Positions 1 through 6,688 of a stretch of 7,799 nt of DNA are shown in pieces. A program made the position numbers and the translations under genes. Below the pieces are notes generated by a model. That model had not been told where the DNA came from, did not search any database, and saw nothing but the letters and a program-made list of their open reading frames with translations. The stretch is from Phycisphaerae bacterium. Lineage in GTDB: Bacteria; Planctomycetota; Phycisphaerae; WQYP01. The stretch lies in contig JABEVA010000036.1 in the NCBI GenBank assembly GCA_013044065.1, forward strand, positions 1-7,799. Direction: 5' to 3'. Position 1 is the stretch's first letter, and every line of letters starts with the position of its first letter.

Positions 1-72
1 GCCTTGGCGTTGGCCAAACGGACACCGGGCCTGTTCGCTGCCGTAACCGCCGCGCCGATGGGGTTAAATCTC

Positions 73-993
73 ATGAGTCTGAATTTTCAACCCGCCGTTT
101 CTCTGCCGGTCGTCTCGGCTCAGCCGCCCGATCCTACGCGGCCCGGCCGCAAGCCACCATGGCTAAAAGTGAAACTTCCCGGCGGCCACGGCTACACACG
201 TCTGCGGGCCATCGTGGATGAAAATCGTCTCCACACCGTCTGCGAATCGGCCCGCTGCCCCAACTTGGGCGAATGTTGGGGCCGGGGAACCGCCACAGTT
301 ATGATTCTCGGTGATGTCTGCACGCGAAGCTGTGGGTTTTGCCATATTGCCACCGGTCGCCCACCCGTCCTCGACCTTGATGAGCCGCGACGGGTCGCTC
401 AGGCCGCCGCCAAGCTGAACCTCAAGCACATGGTAATCACCTCCGTCAACCGCGACGAATTGGCCGATGGCGGTTCGACTATATGGGCCGATACCATTAG
501 CGCCGTCCGCCAAGCCTCGCCGACCACCCGCATTGAAGTGTTGATTCCAGATTTTTGCGGCCACTGGGTGGATTTAGAGCGCGTACTGGCGGCCAAGCCC
601 GATATCCTCAACCACAACATGGAAACCGTGGCCAGCCAATATCAGCGGGTGCGACCGCAAGCCAAATATGCCCGTTCCCTGGAACTTCTCCGGCGGGCCA
701 AGGACCAGGGATTTACCACCAAAACCGGCTTGATGCTGGGCATCGGCGAACAACCCGACGAACTGCTGCAAGCCTTGAAAGATATCCGGGCCGCACGGGT
801 GGATATCCTTACGCTGGGCCAATACCTCCAACCCACACGAGACCATTTACCCATTGACCGCTGGGTCACGCCCGAAGAATTTGCCCACTGGAAAACCCTG
901 GGGCTGGAACTGGGCTTTACCGTGGTGGAATCCGGCCCGCTGGTCCGTTCCAGTTATCATGCCGACGAACAAGCCTCATCCACTCATTTTTGA
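73..993 (+). CDS. lipA: Lipoyl synthase (radical SAM)
   Basis: LipA inserts two sulfur atoms into octanoyl groups carried on lipoate-dependent enzyme subunits or the glycine cleavage H protein, forming lipoyl cofactor in the cytosol. From the chosen ATG the protein has 306 residues, normal for the family. The auxiliary cluster motif CX4CX5C is at C57, C62 and C68, within CESARCPNLGECW. The radical SAM motif CX3CX2C is at C83, C87 and C90, within CTRSCGFC. The conserved C-terminal RSSYHA is at 292-297 and carries the serine that ligates the auxiliary cluster. All key residues are intact. The frame stays open to the window edge, with an in-frame TTG at 4 and ATG at 58. I prefer ATG 73, which has a weak GGGG about nine bases upstream and gives the usual N-terminal length. 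Bases 1-72 show no other recognisable gene end. No terminator-like hairpin follows. Identity is certain; the start is moderately sure. Confidence 0.94.
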   Translation: MSLNFQPAVSLPVVSAQPPDPTRPGRKPPWLKVKLPGGHGYTRLRAIVDENRLHTVCESARCPNLGECWGRGTATVMILGDVCTRSCGFCHIATGRPPVLDLDEPRRVAQAAAKLNLKHMVITSVNRDELADGGSTIWADTISAVRQASPTTRIEVLIPDFCGHWVDLERVLAAKPDILNHNMETVASQYQRVRPQAKYARSLELLRRAKDQGFTTKTGLMLGIGEQPDELLQALKDIRAARVDILTLGQYLQPTRDHLPIDRWVTPEEFAHWKTLGLELGFTVVESGPLVRSSYHADEQASSTHF

Positions 994-1104
994 ACCACCA
1001 CCGCCACCTCTTTTTACCCTTCTTTCACGTTGGGCTACAGCTTTTATCACCGCCCACCGGACCAAGGTGATGGCCGCCCGCTACCATTGCCGAAGCGTTT
1101 ACGG

Positions 1105-1110
1105 TAAAAT
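1105..1110 (+). promoter_or_regulatory. Possible -10 hexamer of a leaderless transcript
   Basis: The hexamer TAAAAT ends exactly seven bases before the ATG at 1118. If used as a -10 element, it would place the transcription start at or next to the start codon. There is no Shine-Dalgarno sequence directly before this ATG, which fits leaderless initiation. No -35 hexamer at 16-18 bases is convincing, since TTGCCG at 1087-1092 is only 12 bases away. The element rests on position and sequence alone. Confidence 0.3.
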
Positions 1111-1117
1111 TGACCCC

Positions 1118-1702
1118 ATGATGGATGCCCAGAAATTATCCTCTTTTCGGAAAATAGGCCTCCCGATTTTTATGGCTCTGCTGCTGGCACTGAGCCTTGG
1201 CTGCGCCTACGTTCTCACCAAAAACCGCCAAGCAGATAATGCCAAACAAGCCTTGGCCGCAATGAATAAAACCATCGCCTCAGTAGGATTTGTATCCGTG
1301 GCTCCGGCGTCGCTGCATTTAAGCCCGGCGCTGCCGCTGTTCGTCTGGCAGCAAGGCTCGCCCACCAATCGCCGCACGATCTACCGGTTTGTGGTGGCCC
1401 TGCCGGGCGACGCTAACACCGCCGAGGTCAAGATGGCCTGCCGCAACCTCTACCAGGAAGTGGCCCGCCAACTGCCGCCCCTTCAGTGGACCAATCACAA
1501 TGTCGAAAAAATACCCCACCGACCCACCCTTTATTGGTACTCCGGCGTCACGCCCAATCAGCCCGGTTTCTTGTTGCTTGGAGCCATCAGACGCGGCCAT
1601 AAACTTCAGGCGCTATGCTACACCGGAACCGGCCCGCTCACCGCGCCGGACAATGGCTTTTTTTTATACTTATTGGGGCGGCTGGAAAAGATTACCCATT
1701 AA
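1118..1702 (+). CDS. Small membrane-anchored or secreted protein, unknown function
   Basis: This 194-residue protein belongs to no family I recognise. Residues 1-13 are polar and basic (RK at 11-12). Residues 14-33 form one hydrophobic segment, so it is a signal anchor or signal peptide with the remainder outside the cytoplasm. Cys29 lies in ALSLGC, a poor lipobox because position -3 is Ser, so a lipoprotein is possible but not favoured. The exported part has a pattern of short beta strands and one helix (about 103-118, with LYQEVARQL). Its end resembles the last strands and helix of PsbP/DcrB-like folds; this is a weak impression. ATG 1118 is followed at once by ATG 1121. ATG 1070 lies in frame after AAGGTG and would add 16 unremarkable residues; I prefer 1118 for the signal-like N-terminus. 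It lies 124 bases after lipA and 48 bases before the next gene, on the same strand. Confidence 0.72.
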   Translation: MMDAQKLSSFRKIGLPIFMALLLALSLGCAYVLTKNRQADNAKQALAAMNKTIASVGFVSVAPASLHLSPALPLFVWQQGSPTNRRTIYRFVVALPGDANTAEVKMACRNLYQEVARQLPPLQWTNHNVEKIPHRPTLYWYSGVTPNQPGFLLLGAIRRGHKLQALCYTGTGPLTAPDNGFFLYLLGRLEKITH

Positions 1703-1750
1703 AGTAGGCCACCCCGAATCGTTTTCTAACCCCATGCAACAGGTGTGCTC

Positions 1751-3325
1751 ATGCCGGCTTTTTCCCAGATTATCCAACCCGCCCGCACCATGACGATCGC
1801 CGCGTGTTTAACCGCCGGCGCACTTTGGTGCCTTGCCCACCCCGCTAAAATCCGCGCCGCCGTGCCCTATTACCGGGAGCACGCCCACTTCGTGCCGGAA
1901 CAGATGGGACCCACCTGGCGCGATGATGCGGATGGTTTTCAACTTCGGCTGCCCGATCACTTCACCGGAACAGGCCGCCACGGCATGACTCTGGCCACAT
2001 ATACGTACCCCTTGCGGCACTGGGGTATGACCGTTCACCTGAGTTTGATGGCCCATCCGGTCGGCCTTAAAAAACTGGCCCGGCAAACCATTGCCCTGGT
2101 GAAAAAAGATTTCCAGAAAGTGCAGGTCCTCAAAAACGTCCAACTGAAAGTGGCGGGGCGTCCGGCGGCGGAAATCGTGGTTCAGTTTTCCGCAATCTCC
2201 AATCACGCCCCGATCCGCCTGCTTAGGCAACAACTCATTGTTAAACAAACCCCACAGCGATTTTATGTGCTTACCTTTTTCTGCCCCGCCGCGGACCAAT
2301 CCACCACCATGCCCCTGTTCCAGCGCGTGATCCCCACCTTGCGCCTGCTCAACAAGCAAAAAATCGCCCTGCGGCGAATTGAGGCCATTGCCGCCGGACG
2401 CCACTGGCTCAAACGCCAAAGCGTTCACCACCTGTTACAACACCTCAATAAACTGCCCCATCTGTACCGCGTGCAAATCAGACATTCCGACGTAGGCTAC
2501 GTGCGCCTGCATGCCTACGCCGGACACCAGGATGGGTTCGGGGGGGTCTTTGTCACCACCAACTCCCGCACCTTTTTGCCCGGCGGTGTCGTGGAACTGG
2601 GAAAATCCGTTAATTTCTGGGCCTTTCATCATCAGCCGGGAGCCAAGGCCCCGCGGTTGGATTACAGCACCTTTTTCGATGAAGCGGAAACAGTCATGCC
2701 CTTCCGTAATAAGGAACTCGCCATGCTCCATGACACGCGGGTGGTCATTAACCCCAAAACCAAAAAGGCTACCTTGGTGCGAATTCCTACTCCATTTCCA
2801 GGCAAGGAAGTACACTGGCAAACCGAACTGGGCGTAGAGCAATCCGGTTTTTTCCCAATTCTCAGCCACGCCGCCCATCCCACCGGACAACTGGTGTATC
2901 GCTGCCTCATTCACGTCTCGCGCCAAAGCGACGCCGTAACCGTAGGGCAAGATAACAAGCCGCTGATCTTTTCCATCGGACCCGGGATGCCCGCGGTGTT
3001 GCCGCCGGTGCTGGGCTATCTTTGGCCCAGACTCGTCAACCTCAAAAAAAACTCCCGGATGGCCTTTGTGGTTTTTGACACCAGTACCTCGCACCTGGGC
3101 CTGAATGTATTGGCTGTGCTGGGCCAAAAGCGGGTCAACATCAATGGAGTCCGGAAAACGGCCTATGAAGTCATGAGTCGCCTCAATCCCTTCACCTCGC
3201 GGATGTGGGTCGATTCCGACGGACGAATTGTCAAAATGGCCAATCCCGATGGATCGGTCTGGCTTCCCACCACCGCCGCAAAAATGCAGGCGATGTGGGG
3301 ACACCAGCTTGGCCAGCTCCGCTGA
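1751..3325 (+). CDS. Secreted two-part protein with PsbP/DcrB-like N-terminal region, unknown function
   Basis: The protein has 524 residues from ATG 1751. A GTG six bases earlier is in frame, and an ATG at 1790 would shorten the signal peptide. AGG at 1741-1743 is a fair ribosome binding site for 1751. Residues 14-37 form a signal peptide, with probable cleavage near the AAVP at 36-39. Residues about 55-205 have the layout of Mog1/PsbP/DcrB-like domains: an opening strand (DGFQLRLPDHF), a strand pair, a helix with KDFQKVQVLKNVQLKVAGRPAAE, long strands and a closing helix (PLFQRVIPTLRLL). This is inferred from pattern, not from a search. Residues about 225-524 form a second strand-rich region ending in WVDSDGRIVKM and a closing helix, which I cannot assign to a family. 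No catalytic motif stands out. It probably acts in the periplasm or on the cell surface. Its neighbours are also exported proteins. A long antisense frame over it is a composition shadow. Confidence 0.8.
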   Translation: MPAFSQIIQPARTMTIAACLTAGALWCLAHPAKIRAAVPYYREHAHFVPEQMGPTWRDDADGFQLRLPDHFTGTGRHGMTLATYTYPLRHWGMTVHLSLMAHPVGLKKLARQTIALVKKDFQKVQVLKNVQLKVAGRPAAEIVVQFSAISNHAPIRLLRQQLIVKQTPQRFYVLTFFCPAADQSTTMPLFQRVIPTLRLLNKQKIALRRIEAIAAGRHWLKRQSVHHLLQHLNKLPHLYRVQIRHSDVGYVRLHAYAGHQDGFGGVFVTTNSRTFLPGGVVELGKSVNFWAFHHQPGAKAPRLDYSTFFDEAETVMPFRNKELAMLHDTRVVINPKTKKATLVRIPTPFPGKEVHWQTELGVEQSGFFPILSHAAHPTGQLVYRCLIHVSRQSDAVTVGQDNKPLIFSIGPGMPAVLPPVLGYLWPRLVNLKKNSRMAFVVFDTSTSHLGLNVLAVLGQKRVNINGVRKTAYEVMSRLNPFTSRMWVDSDGRIVKMANPDGSVWLPTTAAKMQAMWGHQLGQLR

Positions 3326-3440
3326 GGCGCTGTCGTTGTACCGGCAGAAATTCCTGGCCGGCGATTGGCCCAGTGCTCCGCAATTGCATCTTTTGGCCCG
3401 CTGATGCGTTGGTCCAAGCTGGTGGTAAGTGGTGTAGCCT

Positions 3441-4199
3441 ATGAAACGATTTTTTACCAGAGTGCTGTGGATACTGATTCTGACCATCTTTATCGCCTTG
3501 GCGCTAAGCCTCACGGACTACATCATCTCGCGCCAATCCCAACTGGCTCGTCTGCTGCGCCAGCGCGATCATTTGCGCCAGGTCATCAATCGCCTTACCG
3601 GTCGTACCCGCCGGGCGGAGCTGCTCGTCGATGGGCAGGTGATCTCCGGTACCGGAAAAGTTCTGCAAACCACACTGCTCTGGCGGGAATTTACCGTCGG
3701 TCCCCATGGCCAATCAGTGCCGCTTCCCATGAAAAAAATCATCATCCCGGGCCACACGCCATTTGTCGATGGCTTTGTACTGAAATTTCAGGATAAGTAT
3801 GTGGAAAACGGCGATTTGCTCCGGGGTAAATCTCTGGCCTTTTTCCGTTGCATCTACGCCAACCAACAAGCCCCCGACCACGGAACTTCCTTGTATGGCC
3901 CCGATGGGGTACCGCTGGTGTTCTCGAATAAAAATGGCCATCCCAATACCCTGGAGCGCCGACTCTGGAGCCGCATCGCCACCCTCATGCGACATCCGCG
4001 TGAGTGCCCCAAATTTGGTTTGCAATTGGTCCAGCAGCAGGCCGTGTCCTTACCCGTGCGGCCCGGCAAACTCTACGAAATTTATCTCCAAAACGACGGT
4101 GGCCTGGAGTTTATCCAGAAGCTGGGCGGTTCGTCTCTGGTGCGGCAACTACTCCAACAGGCCAGCTTGGACCAAAACCGCACGCTCTCCGCCCCATAG
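3441..4199 (+). CDS. Membrane-anchored protein with coiled coil, unknown function
   Basis: This protein has 252 residues. A short basic start (MKRFFTR) leads into one membrane segment at about 8-29, then a heptad-like charged helix at 30-55 (QSQLARLLRQRDHLRQVINRL), which is a likely short coiled coil. The topology is N-in with the bulk outside the cytoplasm. The rest is a beta-rich domain with strands around 61-67, 74-87, 110-120 (FVLKFQDKY) and 130-140 (SLAFFRCIYANQQAP). This overall pattern, a membrane helix, a helix ending in RLT and then strands including VLKF and an aromatic-rich FRCIYANQQAP, recalls hypothetical proteins of Planctomycetota and similar bacteria. I know no name or function for them. 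The ribosome binding site is weak, as for the two preceding genes. It starts 115 bases after the preceding stop and is probably co-transcribed with it. It is the last gene of the plus-strand block. Confidence 0.78.
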   Translation: MKRFFTRVLWILILTIFIALALSLTDYIISRQSQLARLLRQRDHLRQVINRLTGRTRRAELLVDGQVISGTGKVLQTTLLWREFTVGPHGQSVPLPMKKIIIPGHTPFVDGFVLKFQDKYVENGDLLRGKSLAFFRCIYANQQAPDHGTSLYGPDGVPLVFSNKNGHPNTLERRLWSRIATLMRHPRECPKFGLQLVQQQAVSLPVRPGKLYEIYLQNDGGLEFIQKLGGSSLVRQLLQQASLDQNRTLSAP

Positions 4200-4473
4200 C
4201 CATCCCCGTCGCCACCGCGACAGCGCTACTCTCTACGTTCCGCCGGGTAAGGCCTGGACCCCGAAATCTCCGTCAATCATCTCATCACCATACAACCGCC
4301 ATTATCCTTGTGCCGCCCGCCCCGAAAACCAAGTGGCAAGACCTATGATCGGGATGTCTAACCGGTCGTCACCCCCGCCGCCCCAAATGCGAAACAGGCC
4401 TTTTCAAAATTACCCTGCGACACTTGCCCACCAGCCCTGCCCTTGGTGCGCTTCTGTCGCCAATGTTGCGACC

Positions 4474-4496
4474 TCAGGTACGGATGCTAAACCTGA
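4474..4496. repeat. Inverted repeat, weak terminator candidate
   Basis: TCAGGT at 4474-4479 pairs perfectly with ACCTGA at 4491-4496 around an 11-base loop. On the plus strand it is followed by the AT-rich ATTTAA at 4496-4501 but not by a true T run. It lies between convergent genes, where a terminator would be expected. The stem is short and the loop long, so its function is doubtful. A smaller repeat, GTCGC at 4456-4460 with GCGAC at 4468-4472, lies just upstream. Confidence 0.25.
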
Positions 4497-4502
4497 TTTA
4501 AC

Positions 4503-4515
4503 CAGGAATTTCCTG
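4503..4515. repeat. 13-bp perfect palindrome
   Basis: CAGGAA at 4503-4508 and TTCCTG at 4510-4515 flank a single central T. The loop is too small for an RNA hairpin, so if it matters at all it would act as a duplex protein-binding site. It lies 26 bases past the stop of the Gfo/Idh/MocA gene, an unusual place for an operator. Chance occurrence is quite possible. Confidence 0.25.
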
Positions 4516-4540
4516 CGCAACTCGCCGAACCCATGAAAGC

Positions 4541-5872
4541 TCAGACGCAAGGCAGTCGCACCAGGCGATCGCACTGCACCGGCATACCAGCACGGATGGA
4601 TTCATTGGCGCTGATTCCCACCAGCAGGGAAGCCGCCCCATCTATGTGGGATGCCGCCCGACACAGTGGATCGGGCGGCGGATCGGGCAGGAACAGGTTC
4701 TGCAGAATCAGGGTGTCGCCGCCGCCGTGGGCTCCCTCGACCTGCGGAATCTTAACGTCGTATGGAGTGCCGAACATGGGAAAAACGCGCAATTGCTCCA
4801 CCAGGCCCTGATCCTGCGCGGCGGCCAGTTCCCTATCAGATTGTCCGGCGATAATGTGCGAACCGTGCTTCACGTAGAGTTCCGCGCGGCCCCGGTTGCC
4901 GGTAATGGCCACACGGTAGCCCTCCCAGGGACAATAGGCAATCAGCGAATAATTCATCACGACATTATTGCGGTAGCGGACCATCACGGCCATGGTGTCT
5001 TCAATGGTAACATGATCGCCGAAAACATTGCGGTCGCGAATATAGCCACTGTCTTTTTCCGCATCGTAGTAGAGTTCTTTGAGCGTGGCCCAGGCATACT
5101 CGGCGGAAGAGCCATCCACCGGAAAATAAAACGGATCCTGTTGTGCCTCGGGATGGCCGGTGTAGCGGTCGTAGGTGTAATGTTCGCCGCGGACTTCGGC
5201 GGCTTTGCGGCCATAAAATTTGAGATCACCCATGGCAAAGACGGTGGAGGGGTAAGAGTCAATCCACCAGTTGACCAAGTCAAAATGGTGCGTGGCCTTG
5301 TGCACCAGCAGTCCGCCGGATTTGTCTTTTTGGGCGTGCCAGCGGCGAAAATAGTCCGCGCCGTGGCGCGTGTCGAGTACCCAGGAAAAATCCACCGCCA
5401 GTATCCGGCCGATCTCGCCGCGGGCCAGCAGTTCACGCAGGGCGCTGGCCACCGGCGCGTAGCGGTAATTAAACGCCACGCGAAGTTTGCGCCCGGTACG
5501 GGAAATGGCCTCAAAAATGGCGTTGATTTTGGCGGCATCAATGGTCATGGGCTTTTCGCTGATGACATCACAGCCGAGTTCCATGGCTCGAATAATGTAT
5601 TCGTGATGGGTGGAATCCATGGAGGTGACAATCACTACGTCAGGCTTCTGCTCGCGGACCATGTTGTCAAAATCGCCGACGATGTATCTCGGCACAGGCG
5701 AGAGGTGATGGTGTTCCACGGCCAGACGGCTGTACCAAGCCATACGCGTCGGACTGATGTCGCACAGGCCGACCAGTTGGGCATGATCCCGGTAAGCTTC
5801 CAGAATGGCGTTGAAGTACATCACTGATCTTCCGCCCGTGCCGACGATGGCATATCTGCGGCGAGAATTCAT
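4541..5872 (-). CDS. Gfo/Idh/MocA family NAD(P)-dependent oxidoreductase
   Basis: This is a 443-residue cytosolic oxidoreductase of the glucose-fructose oxidoreductase / inositol dehydrogenase / MocA family, which typically oxidises or reduces a hydroxyl of a sugar, inositol or sugar acid. The N-terminal Rossmann fold opens with AIVGTGGRS at 8-16 (glycines 11, 13 and 14), and D38 ends the second strand. SEKPM at 105-109 is the family EKP motif with catalytic Lys107. GGLLVHKATHHFDLVNWW at 186-203 is the substrate-side segment, with H191, H195, H196 and D198 as candidate active-site residues. GAHGGGD at 380-386 is typical of a large subgroup of this family. It has no signal peptide. The ATG follows a strong AAAAGGAGA at good spacing. 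It is the last gene of the minus-strand operon, 74 bases after the stop of the repaired CBM9-like frame. The exact substrate cannot be read from the sequence. A 393-residue antisense frame here is a shadow. Confidence 0.95.
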   Translation of the reverse strand: MNSRRRYAIVGTGGRSVMYFNAILEAYRDHAQLVGLCDISPTRMAWYSRLAVEHHHLSPVPRYIVGDFDNMVREQKPDVVIVTSMDSTHHEYIIRAMELGCDVISEKPMTIDAAKINAIFEAISRTGRKLRVAFNYRYAPVASALRELLARGEIGRILAVDFSWVLDTRHGADYFRRWHAQKDKSGGLLVHKATHHFDLVNWWIDSYPSTVFAMGDLKFYGRKAAEVRGEHYTYDRYTGHPEAQQDPFYFPVDGSSAEYAWATLKELYYDAEKDSGYIRDRNVFGDHVTIEDTMAVMVRYRNNVVMNYSLIAYCPWEGYRVAITGNRGRAELYVKHGSHIIAGQSDRELAAAQDQGLVEQLRVFPMFGTPYDVKIPQVEGAHGGGDTLILQNLFLPDPPPDPLCRAASHIDGAASLLVGISANESIRAGMPVQCDRLVRLPCV

Positions 5873-5877
5873 ATTGG

Positions 5878-5886
5878 TCTCCTTTT
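5878..5886 (-). promoter_or_regulatory. Strong Shine-Dalgarno of the Gfo/Idh/MocA gene
   Basis: Read on the minus strand this is AAAAGGAGA, followed by CCAAT and the ATG at 5872. It is the closest match to the anti-Shine-Dalgarno consensus in the window and fixes the start. It contrasts with the weak sites before the three plus-strand envelope genes. Confidence 0.8.
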
Positions 5887-5946
5887 ATTTGCGGCCATAG
5901 TACAATTGATCTTCATGGCGGGGACCGGTGCGGCACCTGAAGCGTA

Positions 5947-6011
5947 CTACTTCAGCATCACTACGCCCAAGCCGGTGGTCAAGCGGTAGTCATTATTGTT
6001 GCCCGCCCAGA
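5947..6011 (-). pseudogene. Out-of-frame C-terminal remnant of the CBM9-like gene
   Basis: In the -1 frame, reading through the stop of the preceding entry gives VIWAGNNNDYRL, then GLGVVMLK and a TAG at 5947-5949. This is the form of the closing strand of CBM9-like domains (W.G, a polar stretch, then G.l.L). Restoring one base would give a 242-residue protein. Candidate slip points are the GGG at 6015-6017 right before the TGA, and CCCAAA at 6036-6041. It may be a real mutation or a sequence error. Confidence 0.65.
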
Positions 6012-6674
6012 TCACCCGACGAAGCTGGCGATAAGTTTGGGCATATCGCGCACCGAGAGGCTAAAACCCATGAAACTTCCGGCCTTGGGCTTGAACGTGG
6101 GTGGAAAATCTGTCCACGGCACAAAGATAACGACGCGGTAGCCCCGGGCATTGCGGATGGAGTGCATGCGGATGGAGTGCGGCTTGACGAAGGTATTGCC
6201 GAACTGCGCCGATGGAGCTTCAACGCCGCGCCAGTCCAGATGTACGACATCCCGCGTATTCTTGCCACCGTGAACGCTGCAAATCACGTGGAAATCCGCA
6301 GGTCCGTAGCGGGCATGTGTAAACTGATTATTGATGGTGGGGTTGAAGTACAGTTCCACACAGTCGCATTGCCAATCGGCTTTGTCGGAGGCTGGATTAA
6401 AACCGCGCGGCGTGGTGCCATGGACCTTGGCCGCAATATAAAGCCCCGCCTTGTTCCAAGTGGTGGCCGCAGGCCAGATTTTGAGGTTAAAATTTCGGAA
6501 CGCCACGTTGGTGCCGTTGCCGGCACCCAGCCGGATCAGTTTATCCGCACCCTGTTCCAAGCCGCGAAGAATTGGCAGCGCAACCCGCGCGCTCAGCCGA
6601 TAGGCCCGACCGGGGAAGGCCCCCTCCTGCCATGTCTTGGTCACGTATTCCGGAATCGTCGTGGCGTTGTTCAT
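6012..6674 (-). CDS. CBM9-like carbohydrate-binding-type protein, frame cut short at the C-terminus
   Basis: This 220-residue protein has the layout of a stand-alone CBM9-like (carbohydrate-binding family 9 type) beta-sandwich. In order it shows LKIWPAATTWNKAGLYIAAKV at 64-84, the DCVELYF strand at 104-110, FHVICSV at 128-134, GYRVVIFVPWTDF at 178-190, and GSFMGFSLSVRD at 199-210. These match the family's pattern of a W..GLYIA strand, a DsVEl strand, a GY..e..iPW strand and a final GF.l...D strand. The last strand, normally W.G then ..G.l.L, is missing from this frame but present out of frame just downstream (5947-6011). There is no signal peptide, unusual for a carbohydrate-binding protein but consistent with its cytosolic neighbours. 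ATG 6674 is preferred because it follows the hydrolase stop by 14 bases and has GAGG just upstream. The in-frame ATG at 6734 lies inside the hydrolase gene. The ligand is unknown. Confidence 0.8.
   Translation of the reverse strand: MNNATTIPEYVTKTWQEGAFPGRAYRLSARVALPILRGLEQGADKLIRLGAGNGTNVAFRNFNLKIWPAATTWNKAGLYIAAKVHGTTPRGFNPASDKADWQCDCVELYFNPTINNQFTHARYGPADFHVICSVHGGKNTRDVVHLDWRGVEAPSAQFGNTFVKPHSIRMHSIRNARGYRVVIFVPWTDFPPTFKPKAGSFMGFSLSVRDMPKLIASFVG
6152..6180 (-). repeat. Short in-frame tandem duplication
   Basis: TGCGGATGGAGTGC (plus strand) occurs at 6152-6165 and again at 6167-6180, a period of 15 bases. In the encoded CBM9-like protein it yields HSIRM followed by HSIRN at residues 166-175. 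Being a multiple of three, it leaves the frame intact. It probably arose by replication slippage. Confidence 0.75.
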
Positions 6675-6688
6675 GAACCTCGTATTCC

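Larger units (their letters stand above)
4200..4540. other. Convergent intergenic region without a credible gene
   Basis: These 341 bases separate the stop codons of two convergent genes. Open frames across the region are continuations of shadow frames and give low-complexity, proline-rich or arginine-rich products. I see no tRNA, transposon end or array. Several short inverted repeats occur, listed separately where notable. No GC-rich hairpin followed by a clear T run is present in either direction, so how the two convergent transcripts end is not evident. Termination may be Rho-dependent. Confidence 0.6.

Noticed and set aside
1046..1071. ATCACC/GGTGAT inverted repeat as the lipA terminator
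   Set aside because: The stem is six pairs with a 14-base loop and is followed by GC-rich sequence rather than a T run.
1118..1210. Lipoprotein signal in the 194-residue protein
   Set aside because: Cys29 is preceded by SLG with Ser at position -3, a poor lipobox, and the hydrophobic stretch continues past the cysteine, which fits a membrane anchor better.
2435..3514. Minus-strand open frame of 359 codons opposite the 524-residue secreted protein
   Set aside because: The plus-strand frame has a signal peptide and a fold-like strand/helix pattern. The antisense product lacks both and overlaps two plus-strand genes.
3799..4536. Plus-strand frame containing a CPWC motif, thioredoxin-like at first sight
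   Set aside because: Most of it overlaps the coiled-coil membrane protein in another frame. The surroundings of CPWC are proline-rich and show no thioredoxin fold pattern.
4646..5827. Plus-strand open frame of 393 codons opposite the Gfo/Idh/MocA gene
   Set aside because: The opposite strand encodes an intact, motif-complete oxidoreductase. The antisense product is rich in Gly, Val, Ala and His with no recognisable domain, as expected for a composition shadow.
6036..6042. CCCAAAC as a programmed -1 frameshift site in the CBM9-like gene
   Set aside because: The heptamer resembles X-XXY-YYZ, but the zero-frame codons are CCC AAA rather than CCA AAC, so the phase is wrong for tandem slippage. 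No stimulatory hairpin was evident.
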